Assembly: GCA_002007465.1 (NCBI GenBank)
Contig: LNAC01000019.1
Location: 3,532,236 to 3,596,235 of the forward strand
DNA length: 64,000 nucleotides
Origin: Ailurus styani
Taxonomy: Eukaryota; Chordata; Mammalia; Carnivora; Ailuridae
Reading direction: 5' to 3'
In this document: piece after piece, positions 9,443-22,314 of the stretch
Layout: every line of letters begins with the position of its first letter
How positions within the stretch are numbered: the first letter of the stretch is position 1
Program-made: the position numbers and the translations under genes
The notes under the pieces: generated by a model
Database searches by the model: none
Told to the model about the DNA's origin: nothing
What the model saw: the letters and a program-made list of their open reading frames with translations, nothing else

Positions 9443-12400
9443 AGCTATTTATTTATTTACTTTTTGGCCACGGTCAGGATTTTTTTCTCTTGTGTAACTT
9501 GAAGACCAGAGGTCCAAAGCAAGGAAGCCCGAGGCTATTTAGAGGCTTCAAGGCTATACATTCTCAGTCTCCTTCTAACTCTGTATTCTGCCACCTGCAA
9601 AGGGTATGGCTTTCATTCCCAAGGTTGCCTCGTGGCCTTAAGATGGCTGCAGGAACTCCAGGCAAAACATCTGTATTCTGGGCAAGAAAAAGGAAGGCTA
9701 GGGTGGGGAAGGGGAGGCAAAAGAGCAATTCCAGCTTTGTCAGCCCTATTTTATGGAACATTTCTTAGATAGGCATTGGCAATAATCTAGCTACATGGCC
9801 ACCTCTGTCCACAAGGGAAACTAGAAAATATAGATTTTCAGCTGGGCACATTGCCACCCCCAACAAAATCAGCGTTCTCTTGATGAGGAAGAAGGAGAGA
9901 GATGGATTTTGGGTAAACAACTAGTAGCCTACATATGAGCTTCAGTGACAAGCAAATTATAAAGCTGGACCCTTTGTAACTATGTCTTTAAGGATAAACA
10001 ATATGCCATAATGAACAGTCCTTAACAATTCAAGGCCATATAAATAGGCACACCATAAACATTTTATAACATTTCAAAGCAAACCCACTGAAAAAATCTG
10101 CAATGAAAATGTAAAAACTAAAACAATCAGTTCCACTAGGACTGGTTTATAAGACAGCAGTTCAGTAAAAATTTAGTTCTCTATAAGTTCTAGTTTAAGG
10201 TGAACTTCAGAAGGGATATAAGCTACCCCTCCCTTTGAAGTTCTATCCATCATTTCTGTGTTTGAGTATTTTTCTGATTAAACATTACATAGATCTTCAA
10301 ATGGGTTGATGCCTTCTACCCCCCCAAAAAATTAATAACCATGGACCTAGGTGTTGAGCCCATTTGGAAGATGCCAGGCAATTAATCCAATGGAACTCAG
10401 AGCTGCATTGGGGGTTTTGGTGTCCTACAACTATGCTCAGGCCAGGAGAAGTTCCCGACGTGAGACACTGCCCAATGGAGTCAAGAGAGCTGTGGGATGT
10501 GGCTGGAGTCCTGAGGCTGGTCCAAGGCAAGCAGGAAATAATGAAAGGCAGCAGCTCTCTGGCCTCTGGAGGAACAGAATGGACGTGGTACATCAGCAAG
10601 CCCCCAGGGACTGAGTCACAGGGGCTGTCCGTGGAAGAAATGAGATCCTAGAGAGGGCACTGTTTCATTTGGAGTCTGAGAAGTAAGAAAAGAACAACAC
10701 TGGACCATCTGTTTTGACACATCTACAAACACAGTTATTTGGCATTTAGTATTAAAACCGTTTATCAAGCTCCCAGTGCTGATGATTTACAAACAGGAGC
10801 CTCATGTTCTGTGTTGTACTATTGATATGGGTGTTGGAGGCGGGGGGGAGGGCTCTCATCCATCAATGTAACGAATCTACCAGCACAGGTTGCAGAAGAC
10901 ATTCGAGGGACTTGAAAAACAGAACAGAGTAAATGATTATTTTGTCAAAAGGGACCCAAAAGAAAAAAAAATGTGGTCCAGTTGCAACATAATGGTTCTC
11001 TGTCTCTGTAAACAGGTGGGATTCTATTTGCCAGGACAAGTATGCCACTTCAAGGCCCTACCCTGGGATGTCGAGCCCTTCCCCCGTCCCCCGCATTTCT
11101 TGTGGAGGGGAGAGACCGTCTGCAGGTCTCCAAAGCGGGGTGTGAATGCGCACCAAACAGGAGTCTCAGAGCAACTGTTGGGGGGTGAGGAGAAAATATA
11201 AGAATATTTAAAAATTGATTCTCTTAAAAACAAGTGCAATACGCATTTTCAGTATTCAATATATGGATTGACAGAAGCACCAGCAATAGGTAGCTGTGTC
11301 AGATGGCCAGGCCTCATTTACCCGTCAGGGACATTTCTATGGAAAGGCAGGGGCTTCCCTGTTTGGGTGTGGGAGGTGGCAGGAATCTATCCGGGCCCTC
11401 TATTCCAGCATCTGGCAACACATGGCCATTTCTTCATGCCAGGTTTACTAAGGCAAGAAAATCAAACAGATAATGGCAGAGCTGACATTGATGTCACTGG
11501 TACAGGACTCCTGCAGCCACATCGCCCAGTCAAAACAAGGATGATGTGATCAGATCTCATAAGACGTTGTTCCTACCTAACGGAAAATAGCAAGACTACT
11601 GGCTCTCCAGCAGCGTACCTCCTATCACACACCCCAACCCCACCAGATGTATCGACCCTGCTTTCGCTGTGTCTGCGGAATGCCTTCTTCAACTATGATA
11701 GCCATTCACACCAGGGACAAAGCAAACGGAACTTAGAAGCAGACTTTCAACTGGCTATATCACAAAAAATTAAACTACAGTTTTCAAAACTCACGAAGCA
11801 TGTTTCACCATGTTGTACAGATTAAAAACAGAATTTGGGGGAAAATTTTATGTCACGAAGGAAAATAAGTATTTTTAAAGTATTGTGTATTTCAAATTTA
11901 GCTCATCCTTTAAATGTGTATGTTTTGTGTTAATGTATTAATCTAGCAGTTCACATACAGAACAAAATATAAATATACATGATTGGGAGTTGCTACTCAA
12001 AATGTGATTTGTTATTGGACTGAACAATCAAAAATGTTTAGAAATTATTGCTGAAGATAAAGGAAAGTGGGAGTAGTTTACTCAAAAATGATCTAATCCT
12101 TGTCAATCTGGTAAATCCTAGATGACTTAATTAATGCTTTAAGCCAATTAAATTATGATCTCTCCTTCCAAACTCCCACAGCAGTGAAACTTAAAGATAA
12201 CTGTACTAGAACTTCTGCTAGTTACACTTAGCACTTTCTTCTTGAATTATAACTACTTGAGTAGATGTGTGGTCCTCCTACTAACTTGAGAGAAAGCTCA
12301 CTGGGGACGGGAGTCGGGTTTGAGTCATTGTCTGTTTAACAATCTCCCATAGACTTAGCATCTAGGAGATGCTCGACAAAAATTTATTTGGAAGTTAAGA

Positions 12401-12964
12401 GAAAATGAGTAAGTGTCTAACAGGCCTTTAGGACTGATAACCTGCAGCAATTTCATTATTTGGCCAGTAATTGAGGTAAACCACCCAGCACTGAGTCTCG
12501 CCCTGAGTGAGTACTCCTTCCATAAGAGGTGATTTTTTCTCATCCTCTGATCTTACAGGTCATTGTTTACGCAAAAGAATGCTCATTTCTGCTCAGAAAT
12601 AAATCCGTAAATCTTCAGCTACTGTTTGTGACTTGGAGGTGCCTAACTCATTCTCCTGTGTTTCTGTATTAAATGAGTCAGGCACAATGTTCCATGTCAT
12701 TCTCAGCTTGACTCTTACATTTTGTTCCTAGAAACCAAATTTAATACCATATTTAGCTAATTTATATGTAAGTATAGATTTTTTAATTAGCAATGGCAGA
12801 TAACCTCACTGTTCAAAATAATACTAATAGCTCAATCGCTTATAAAATATGCAGTAAATTCTAATGGATTCCTTGAGAGAAGGAACTAGGTGGAATCTTG
12901 CTTTATGTGCTGATATGGGGATGTCTTACTGGATTTTAGCCATGTATCTGATTCAGCCACGTAA
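9443..12964. other. Unassigned unique sequence
   Basis: 3.5 kb without a repeat I can name, one of the longest transposon-poor stretches here. Around 10297-10651 three frames of 87-100 codons are open at once, on both strands, over moderately GC-rich DNA. None shows a known domain, and simultaneous openness of several frames reflects composition rather than coding. Frames at 11268-11549 (+) and 11024-11239 (-) are equally featureless. Confidence 0.5.
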
Positions 12965-12980
12965 CTGATTCTCTCTCTCT

Positions 12981-13166
12981 CTTTTTTTAAAGATCTTATT
13001 TATTTATTTGAGAGAGATAGTACAAGCAAGGAGGAGAGGCAGAGGCAGAAGGAGAAGCAGACTCCCCACTGAACAGGGAGCCCGACACAGGGCTCGATCC
13101 CAGGACCCTGCGATCATGACCTGAACTGAAGGCAGTCGCTTAACCAATTGAGCCATCCAGATATCC
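12981..13166 (-). mobile_element. SINEC (older of a side-by-side pair)
   Basis: Antisense SINE from CTTTTTTTAAAGATC through AG-rich sequence to TTGAGCCATCCAGATATCCC. The flanking duplication is CTGATTCTCTCTCTC (12965 on) on the left and CTGATTCTCTC at 13167 on the right. The head is more diverged than in its neighbour, so it inserted first. Confidence 0.92.
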
Positions 13167-13177
13167 CTGATTCTCTC

Positions 13178-13390
13178 TTTTTTTTTTTTTAAGATTTTAT
13201 TTGTTTATTTCACAGAGGGAGAGAGATCACAAGTAGGCAGAGAGGCAGGCAGAGAGGCAGGCAGAGAGAGAGGGGGGAAGCAGGCTCCCCGCTGAGCAGG
13301 GAGCCCGATGCGGGCCTCGATCCCAGGACCCTGAGATCATGACCTGAGCTGAAAGCAGAGGCTTTAACCCACTGAGCCACCCAGGCACCC
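13178..13390 (-). mobile_element. SINEC (younger, inserted at the neighbour's target-site duplication)
   Basis: Antisense SINE with long T-run, TTTGTTTATTTCACAGAGGG, a duplicated GAGGCAGGCAGA unit and the head complement TTTAACCCACTGAGCCACCC. CTGATTCTCT recurs at 13167-13176 and 13390-13399. The insertion therefore reused the right-hand duplication of the older SINE, giving three copies of the motif. Confidence 0.93.
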
Positions 13391-13399
13391 TGATTCTCT

Positions 13400-15074
13400 T
13401 TTTTTTAATGTCAAAATTATTTTAATATCATCTCTTGGCTTGAAACATGTACATAGGTTCCCCTTGGTTCCTCAGTAATTTCATAATTTGTAACGCCTAT
13501 CTAGTAAAAATTAAAAATTTTCCATTTGCCTTTGCAAGAAACTCAGGGATTATTTGATAGTAATTTGGGGGCAATTTCTGCCCTACTAAATTATGAAAGA
13601 TCATGAAAAATTACTAAATTGTAAAAAATAAGTGGGCGATGAGTCTCACTAAAGAATTATGTTCTTTTATAGCTTCCATACCAATTTCCCATGCTTGATA
13701 ATGATGCATAGCACCTTATTTTTTGGCTTTATAAAGAAATGAGAACAGAGAAGGAAACTGGGCTGCCCCATATGAATATAACCCAATTGCCTTCCAGCTA
13801 TAGGCTTTGAGCTTAGAATTGTTTTTCAGAGGCAAGAAATGGGTTGAGCTGAGCCAACCATAACCCTACTTTGCGAGCTCCCACTGTGACCCCCGACACA
13901 TGTAAGTAAAGTGACTTGGTTAATGTAAAATGCCAATGAGACTGAGACTGAAAGGCCTCTTCCCAGGCAGGCTGGCTGATTTATATGACTCCACGACACA
14001 CACATGCGGCCCTAACTCAGTTCAAGGGGAAACACTGCAAGCCTCAGGCATGTCTAGAATTCAGCAGCAAAACAAAAACTTAATGCACATGTTAGGTGGG
14101 TGTGTGTATATAGATGTGGGTCTCTATGTGTAGACACACACATCCCTCACATGTATCCCTCCCATGCGCATGTGAGAGCAAAAGTGTGCTTATGGTTGCC
14201 TCTGAGATCTTGCTGCAGAAAATGCCATCAGAAAAATGCAAACGGTTGCCGTTTTCTTTCATTCTTTCCTTTGATTTTTGTCTTTTAAGGCTCGTAAATT
14301 TGATGGGCTCTGTATTTTTAAGACAAGCCGAATATACGGTGTATTTATATTGATTTGCATAAACAAGCTCAGTTTGTCAGCAAATTGTACTTCTACACCC
14401 ATAGGTAAGTATAGCACTGATGTAAGCACTGAGGGTCCATAATATGGAACAGACACGAGCTTATGATCTAGGGGAGACAAGACATGTAAACATGTAATTA
14501 TCTAAATGTGTACATAAATACAGTTCTGTAATTAAAGAGTGAATGGGGAAGGGGGAGCTTACTGTTGGGTTGGTGATGTGTACTTTCTTCCTGCTCCATG
14601 CTCTCCTGACATTTTTCTCCCTGTACCTTGGGACGTGAATTATATAATGCACAAGCAGCCCTGAGCTTTTACATCGCAGGAGCATATATAAATTGTCATA
14701 AATATAAACACTATTTAAAAACTGCCCAGAGATATCTCTTCATAAAAGGGACCAGGCTGTTCACTCTGCAAAAAGGAAATGGTAGCAAATATGAACAAAT
14801 GAAAAAAAGGAAATGAGCAAACACTTCTGGACTCGCCTCAGTTTCCTTGAAAAGAACAGATTTGGGGTGAAATAGATGGGTGTTCTAGGAAAAGAAACAC
14901 AAATGCAGCCAAACCCTCATCCTCAATCAGAGGATCAGGGTGTGGAATATGACCCACATCCTAAGGCTCATTTTCACATTCTTGTTCGTTCCTACCCACC
15001 TGTGACATATTTGGGGTTTTCTCTTTTCCCCCAACAAACACTGTTACATGCGACAAGCAACATTTCCAAGCCTC
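13400..15074. other. Unassigned sequence with a CA/TG-rich patch
   Basis: Mostly AT-rich unique DNA. Positions 14096-14175 hold an irregular GTGTGTATA/ACACACA patch. Frames at 13930-14480 overlap on both strands and show no domain. Confidence 0.5.
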
Positions 15075-15225
15075 GTACATGCATTAACTCTTTTGATTCT
15101 CGTAATAACCATATGAGCTAAGTACTATTTGAATCACCCCCATTTTACAGATGCAGAAACACAGGCACCAAAGGGTGAAATGACTCAGGCAGCTGGGAGT
15201 CTGTCCCAGGAAGTCTGCATTCTGG
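15075..15225 (-). mobile_element. MIR SINE fragment
   Basis: Antisense MIR core: TTTGATTCTCGTAATAACCA, TATGAGCTAAGTACTATT and CCCCATTTTACAGATGCAG, followed by AAACACAGGCACCAAAGG and ACTCAGGCAGCTGGGAG. The series is collinear with the MIR consensus. Ancient and immobile. Confidence 0.88.
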
Positions 15226-17364
15226 GCTAGGAAAATCTCCCCCCACCCTCCTTGGACTCCTTCCCTGAGGCTGAACTTGATGCATTTGAGTAGCTGAGGG
15301 GGTGGGGAGGGAGTGAGGAAAGAAAGGCTTTGAAAGTTATCCTGTCATTTGAGAACCTAAAAGAGAAGACAAAAGGAAGAGGAAAGCCCAGATTAGTTGT
15401 AGGAAGGCCGTGGAAGGACAGGAAGTGGAAGAAAGAGGCTTGGAGGACTCCGCATGTTGCGCTGGGCTGGGCTCTGTGACTGATCCTGGGGCTCCGGGCT
15501 GGAGTGGGTGGACCTGAACTGGGCGCCTCTGTTCTCCAGCAGCAGCACCTAACTGGGTTTCGCAGGCTGTGTCTGCAGCAACCCCACCAGAGCTTTCCAC
15601 AGCAACAAGAAAGTGACAGTGGAAGTATGGCTTCCATACTTAAGCAAAGGAGCCATCCAAAAAAAAAAGTGTTCGGCCAGAGGCAAGATTAAACTCCGAG
15701 CCCCAAAGGAAAATTTTCAGATTTCCCGTGTGTAAATTGGAAGCAGTTTTCTCTCTTGAGTGAGATTACCACAGTGGGAGGTGGAAACGCATATAGAATT
15801 TGGGGAAGACTTGGATTTCTCTGCTAAGTTCTCTTGAAACACTAATGCCTAATATGGGTGGTTCAAACGGTATACCCAGAAACTTCCTCTCTCTTTGACC
15901 TTGGATCTTAACTTTGCTCTCAAGTGACCAGAGAGTGGAATGAGAGGGCCAGCACCTGACATCCACAGGGAAAGGTCTACCTCACGAACTTGCTATCAGC
16001 AATGAAGGAAAAGGAGATTGTCCTCCAAGAGCGAAACAACAAAATCGATATAGATCGTCTGGAGCAGAGATGTGCAAAGTCATCACGTTGAACATAGTAA
16101 TCTGACTGAAGATACTAACACAGCTAGAGAGCTAGTGGCCAATCTGGAGTGGGCTTGGATACTATGGGAGAAGGGAAAGGAGGGAGCAGAGAGAGCAAAT
16201 CTATGCACTCCACCCACACTTGAAGTCTGCTAAGCACTGAGCGAGTGAACAAATCCTGCTCACGCCGTCTTGGTAGGGTTCTAAGGCAAACGCACAGAGT
16301 CACTTAGGAACAACTCAGGGGAAAAATCCAACTTGGCCAAGGACATCCAGTATTCCAAGCCAAAGGCAATGCTACCCCTTTGTGGCCATGAATATTCTTT
16401 CCCTTCCCATATTCCCCTCTCAGGCTCATAGATGAGGGGACCTTCTCCGACCCAACTTGCAGACCCTATGGTAGAGAACAGTCGCCATCTTTTCCTTCCC
16501 CCTTTTATTCTTTTCTCCTCAAAGGAGGAGGAGCTAATTAGATGGGGGACAGCCTGTCAACTGCTGAATCTCCTGTTCCAGGAGATGGCCCATGGGGTCA
16601 GGGCCACTGCTCATGCCCAGCTTGTTCTTTTGCTTTCTTCCAACAGCCTGCCCAGTACTGGGGACCCTTGAGCCTCCCATCTTTAGGAAGTTACCTTTTT
16701 CATTCTCTCTGCTCCAGCCTCTCAGGGTGCATGGGGTGGCTCCACCCATCTTCAGTTTGGGTGGGTTGTCAAAGATCCACGGCACTTTGGCTTCAAGCCC
16801 AAGCTGTGGTCTCTCGCTCAGGGCATGGGAGCTTTAGGGTCACAGGCTACTACTCCGATCCCTAGTTTCCCCGGTGTGTTCTCCTCCACACTGAGAACTC
16901 CACCTGGGCAAAGGGGAGGATTGGCAACCCTCACATCCAACCCTCATCTCCAAAGGCTTCAGGACTTCCTGAGCTGACCACATTAAATCCTGCTAGCCAC
17001 CTCTCACCCCTTCCTCTAATGCTGTGTTCACTAAGCAGATTTCTAATGGGTTTTGAGCTCCCGTGGGCCACTCAGGCTTACCTCCAGGGGTCCAGGCTAT
17101 GCCATAGTTCTCACCGTACGTTAATCAATAGGCATTCCAGGTGTCCACACCTCCACTGTGAGCTTGGATGGCACGACTCGTGTCTCAGAGACCTACTCAG
17201 ATTGCTGGCAGAAGCAGGCATCTGAGCTCACAGAGCTGAGGACTGGACTAACTAAAGCTTCCAAATTAATGGCATCCTGGGAGATCTGTGCTTAGGCAAC
17301 CACCTTCCAGTTAACAACTGGGAGCCATAGACAGCTGCTGTTCTTTTGTATGTAATGCTTCTAT
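15226..17364. other. Unassigned sequence, locally GC-richer
   Basis: 2.1 kb without a recognised element. Around 15400-15620 GC content rises and frames of 136 and 87 codons (-) and 62 codons (+) overlap. Around 16432-16865 five frames on both strands overlap. None matches a domain I know. Confidence 0.5.
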
Positions 17365-17475
17365 AGGAATGCCTGCGAGGATTAAAGACAAAGCAAGCAG
17401 AGAGCCCATGGGTTCCTGGCACCTAGTAGACAGCAAACATGGGAGTTATTGCTGTTGTTGTTATTATTTGTATTT
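17365..17475 (+). mobile_element. MIR SINE, 3' part
   Basis: Sense MIR 3' half: GCGAGGATTAAAGACAAAG, CTGGCACCTAGTAGACAGCA and a terminal GTTATTGCTGTTGTTG/TTATTATT tract, in consensus order. Confidence 0.75.
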
Positions 17476-18604
17476 TGGAGATAATTACACATGTCTCGAC
17501 TTACTCTTAAAAGAACTCATGAATGACCACCGCCATCCATAATAAATAGGAGAAATTCTTTCCCAATCTACCTAAAGGCAGTGAGGTAGCATTTAGGCCA
17601 CAATAGTTCTAAGGGCTTGCAATTCTCTACCATCTTATAACTCATGCAATTACTTGGTCCAAATGGCCACATCCAGCCCAACTCTCTAGCTGACCATTCA
17701 AGTTCCAAATTATACCCTGGTGCCATCTTGAAAATGGCACACATTCGTGATTTGCTTCGATATCTAATTCTAACCCTGCAAAGCACCAGTCGTGGATTTA
17801 CATCCTATGTGTGAGCCCGCCTGTGTTCTCCGTGTGCACACAGATCAGGGCCCATTCTCAGCCGCCTTTGCATTAACACCTAGAGTCCATCAACACTCTG
17901 GTCATACTGAAGGTCCATCAAGCTTTTTAACCACTACCCACAGAAGAGCTCTGCGACTCAGTGCACATACTTGTGCACATGCCCACACACGCAAACTCAC
18001 ACACACACCTATGTGATTGAAACAAAGCCTCGTAAAACAATACTCACCCTTACTGTACAGATGAACTCTGTTTTTTATTATTATTTTTTAAATAGTGGCT
18101 GAGACCTACCAAATTGATTCAAAATGCAGAAATGGCTCAAGACTGACTATTTTAAAGGACACTGTTGTGAGGCCTGTGCAGTGAGGTCACATGACCTTGG
18201 GTTGTGTCCCCAGCCCTGTTTGTCATCGTATTTACTTCCTGCAAGTCCTGAGAGTGCCTTATGCCTACTATGGGACTTCCCTGTTATTTCTGTTGTTGTT
18301 GTTGTTGACATTTGGGTTGACAGAGGATTGCCTAGCATGGTTTTAATATTGCTTAGTATTAAAAACTTTTAAAACCTGTTTCCTAGGAAACGCATTTTTA
18401 TTACTCAAAACAAGATTTCTGGGAAATGTATGTTGAGCCTCTCTGGGGTACAGAGCAGGATCACCCTTGAAGCTGTGCTTCATCCTATTAAAGCATCCTT
18501 ATAAAAGCGAAAACACTACCCATAGACCTGGCACCAGAGTAGGACCCGTAAGAGAGGAGTGATCGCTCCCCTACTCACCCAGCTCTTACTCTCCAGAGGC
18601 CCAC
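17476..18604. other. Unassigned sequence
   Basis: No element recognised. A CACACACGCAAACTCACACAC patch lies near 17983-18008 and a (GTT)6 run at 18291-18308. Confidence 0.45.
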
Positions 18605-18815
18605 TGGCCAGCTGTGTGGTACAGCACAGGCATAGCTCAGACTTTGGGAGCCATGCCCAGGTTACAAACTTGATGATTCCATTTTCGAACTCCATGACCT
18701 TGAGCACACCTTCTAATCTCTTTGAGCTTCAGTTCTCCCCTCTGTGATATGGACGTTAATACCAAATCCATAGACTCTTTACAAGGACTGAGTGAGATCT
18801 AGAAAATCTGCTGTC
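18605..18815 (+). mobile_element. MIR SINE, near full length
   Basis: Collinear with sense MIR: AGCACAGGCATAGCTCAGAC, CTCCATGACCTTGAGCAC, CTAATCTCTTTGAGCTTCAG, TTCTCCCCTCTGTGATATGG and ACAAGGACTGAGTGAGATC. Confidence 0.85.
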
Positions 18816-20696
18816 TTGGATGGAGTAGAGTGCAGGCCCATGCTAAGATGAACTTGGGATATGCCCTGGAACACTCATTCCTAAATCAGGTAGACACTTG
18901 GGGGTGGAGGCAGTGAGTATGTTGCAGGGAATGGGGTTCTGAATAGCCCTGCAACCTGGGATTTTTATCATTGCTCTTCTTGTGAGGTAACAGAATGGTC
19001 TTCCTTTCCTTCTCCCTCTAGCTATGTGTTGATTCTATGCCGTCCTCAGGAAAACAACATATAGGAGAAAGTAAGATGAAAGTCTAGCACACGATAACTT
19101 AGTCTCTGCTTAATTTCCAGATGCTAGGTAGGAAATATTCCAAGGAACACTGGCATTGGTTAACATACGCTATGTGTATCTAGACTGTTCTACCAGCTTC
19201 TAGACTCATGGTTTCAGCAGAATGAACTAAGATTGTCAGAAGCCAGCATGGAAAGTCTCTGTGACTCTTACTTAAAGGGACAGGAAGGACCCTCAGCAGA
19301 GATGACAGAAAATGTTGGTACTGTGAGCATTGAAGAGAAAGAGCAGTTAGCTCATCCCCTCTGCTTTCTCACTCCCTTCCCCTCCCTCATCCCACTTCTG
19401 TCTTTTCTGAGGCTGCGGAATTATTACAGAATATCTCTTCATGGATAGGTGCTACCTATCTTCATTGCCCACTTCATGACTTTTTTTAAATCCTAGGTTA
19501 ATTTACTTGACATCCAACACATGACCATGGCACCATCTCCTTTTGTGACTCAGCTAGTATATTCTCAAAAGGCAAGCAACTGCAAACTCATTATAAATTA
19601 GCTAAGTCAGGTGTGCAAACATATACATTTCAATGCTGTTCATAAGTTTGAGATTATCAGAGCTACCACTCTCTTCCCTCAAGATACTAATAAAATTTTT
19701 ATTTGAAGACTATTAAATTGTTTCTTAGCTTACTCTTTTCTAGGATAAATCATCTCATTTTTTTCCCATCTGCTGCAAGAATAAGAACCACTCCACCTCC
19801 ATTCCACCCCTAGTCCACAGATTATAGGGTGCCGTAAACCCTGCGTAAGAAATTGATGCTGCAGAAGTAATCAAAAAATGAATTGCAAACCTTCTGCCAA
19901 GTATCATCGGAGATAGATCACACTTTTCTTTAGCAAGACACTATTGATCTTCAAAAGTAAGTGTCCACTCAGTTTGGAAAACCCTTGATAGTTAAATTGG
20001 TTAACATATTTGTGCATGGAGGTCAGGAAATACAGGTAGCAAGCTCTGGAATGAGGCAAAGGGGGCAGAAAAAGGAAAGGTCTCAGGATAAAGAGAGCAA
20101 GCAAAATGGCGGAAGGCCAGGGCCCAGGGACAAAGACAACCAATGTGAGGTTTCCCCCAGATTCTCCACTGTATATGGTACTAAAGCAGACAGTAATGTC
20201 CAATACTAAACTTCATTTTAAGTTGGCTCCTGTCCTGACCTGCGCTAAAATTTTTATTCATCACCCTCAAACTTTCACTGGAAGTAGCTGTCCCCAACCA
20301 CCTGATGATGGTGGCACTTCAGGGAGCGAAGGAGCGGGCAGTCAGCAGGTGGAAAGAACACTGCAGCTGCAGCATGACTCGGGAGTTGGGGAGGCATTCC
20401 TCAGCATCCGCTGCAGAGGGATGCCAGGGCTTTCCTGCATTCAACAGCCATTTTCTGAGACGTGAGCCCCGGGCTGGAATGGTGCTAAAAATTTAGCATG
20501 AATAACACAAAGGCCTCCCCCTCACAGGCTAACAGCCTATAGGAGAGGAGAGAAAGCTGCTCTTCCACCACTGTGGGGTAAGTGCAATAAAATAATCTCC
20601 AAATACACATTATACATTAGTAGCATGGAGGAGTGGAGGGAAGATCCCAAAGAGGCGATCCTCCAATTGTGTTTCAATTAAGAATGCTTTGGCTGA
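18816..20696. other. Unassigned sequence
   Basis: No element recognised. Overlapping frames at 19904-20496 on both strands are featureless. Confidence 0.45.
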
Positions 20697-20762
20697 AGAT
20701 AATACTTAATAAATAATAATAATAAATAAATACAAATAAATAAATAATAAAAAATTAAAAAC
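20697..20762. repeat. (AAT/AAAT)n A/T-rich repeat
   Basis: Run of AATAATAATAAATAAATAC-type units. It could be the tail of an otherwise lost retroelement, but no body is recognisable upstream. Confidence 0.8.
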
Positions 20763-21889
20763 AGGCAACCAATTCCAGGGCCATACTTTGCCAATTCCTG
20801 GTTTAAACAAACAGAAGTCCATTTTTCCTACATATAACAAGGAACTCAGAGATTAGTGGTTATTGGTTCCGGCTCAGGAGCTCCTGGCTACCAGTAGGCT
20901 CTTTCCACCCATCTGTTTTGCCTGCCTTCATGCCTGCTTTCTCATGGCACAAAATGCTTGAATAGCTCCAGCATTGGGTCCATCCACGTTCAAGAAAGGA
21001 AGAATGGGGAAGAGGCAGCCCAGCTTCTACAATCCTCTTGTGCTTGTCCCTTTTATTAAAAAGCAAACACTTTCCCATGAGCCCCAAGTTGACAGATATC
21101 CCCTTTGCTTCATTGGCTAGAACTGAGTACGTGGTCAACCGTGGCAGTAGAGGAGACTGCAAAAGTGACCACCTCTCTCCTTGACAGGGGAAACGAACAA
21201 GGGAGAAGGAGCTGGGAACACAGTCGGGTCCATTCCACAGCATCTGCCACAAGTTGGATCCTGGTGAACAGGGAGCAAACAGCCAAAGAAACAAGGAAGG
21301 ACATGCATGCAAGCTAAAGAGATGACATACGAGAAGGCAGGAGGAGAGGAAGAGAAACACAGATTCTAATCGCTGACAAGCATTCTACATGGCTGGAGAC
21401 CCAGAGGCAAGCAGGGAAATGGGAAACAGAAGAAGGCGGGGTTGAAGAATGATGATATCTGGGGCCTCACTGAAGACTTTGGGTTCTACATCTCTTCATC
21501 CCCCTACACCTAAAAGTGCCTTCATAAAAGCAGAAACCCAATCAGCGTTAATGGTAACGGAGACCAAAACAGAAAGACAAACAAACCTTCATTGTCAAGA
21601 AAATCCTAACTAATTATAAAGTGAAGATTCAGTCAACTCTCTGGTGGTAGATGGCGAGTGTTGTCCCCTTGACGTCAATTTTGTTTAGCTGATTAACCCC
21701 AAAGTGCACCAGGATAAAAGGGGTCAGCTGTACCAGAGGATCCCCAGGGCTCTAGAATCTCAGCCCTGGGCTAGCAACAAGCCCTGTGTAACCCTGAGCA
21801 CTGTCCAGATTCCCTTGGCTCCTTCCTACTATTTTTGTGCCCCCTTCTCATCTTTGATGGGCTGTCACTTCCAACAGCCAGTACAGTAG
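20763..21889. other. Unassigned sequence
   Basis: The 166-codon minus-strand frame (20860-21360) is leucine/serine/cysteine-rich at its N-terminus and resembles a hydrophobic leader, but shows no family. Positive-strand frames overlap it. A perfect cAMP-response-element palindrome TGACGTCA lies at 21670-21677 with no gene context. Confidence 0.45.
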
Positions 21890-22290
21890 TTCTTCTTTGG
21901 AGGACCAACACTGCTACCAGAACCACATTGCTCATGAGTGCTGAGAGCTGGAAGCACCTCTAGACTCCCCTGGGGCAGCTCTTAACCAGTGACTGACCAA
22001 TGGGAGAACAGAAGTTCCAGGTCCCCTCCCCTAGATCAGGATAAATCTGAGGTGTCACTGACCTTATCCTTACCATCACTTACCTGATGGGATTGGCTGG
22101 AAACTACCCTCTGCAGGGTTTTCCTGAGATCCCCTCCTTTCTTGACCTCTTCTCTTCCCCCATCTGCTTCTCCTGTACCCTTACTAGTCTTTCCTGGAAG
22201 AACTTTCTTAATAAATCACTTGCTCATGAATTCCTATCTCATGAAAAAAGTTGTTCCTGGGGAATTGGAATCAGAAACCCTATCTTATAT
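21890..22290 (+). mobile_element. LTR-like element, family not named
   Basis: The 3' half has LTR character. CTGCAGGGTTTTCCTGAGATC is followed by C/T-rich sequence, then CTTTCCTGGAAGAACTTTCT, the polyadenylation signal AATAAATCACTTGCTCATG, and CCTGGGGAATTGGAATC. The AATAAATCACTTGC ending is shared by a class of mammalian ERV LTRs. I cannot give the exact family and the left border is approximate. Confidence 0.6.
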
Positions 22291-22314
22291 AACCAAGTAA
22301 TATTTTAGAGATTT

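Noticed and set aside
10297..10651. Several overlapping frames of 87-100 codons as a possible small gene
   Set aside because: Frames are open on both strands at once, carry no domain or splice context, and are best explained by base composition.
15226..15637. GC-richer segment as a possible exon (a CTCCAG acceptor-like site at about 15534-15539 and a 136-codon antisense frame)
   Set aside because: No reading frame with matching splice boundaries on one strand, and no protein family recognised.
20860..21360. 166-codon minus-strand frame with a hydrophobic start
   Set aside because: No family, no supporting splice or promoter signals, and plus-strand frames overlap it.
21670..21677. Perfect cAMP-response element TGACGTCA
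   Set aside because: An isolated 8-base match without a promoter or transcript context is not evidence of regulation.
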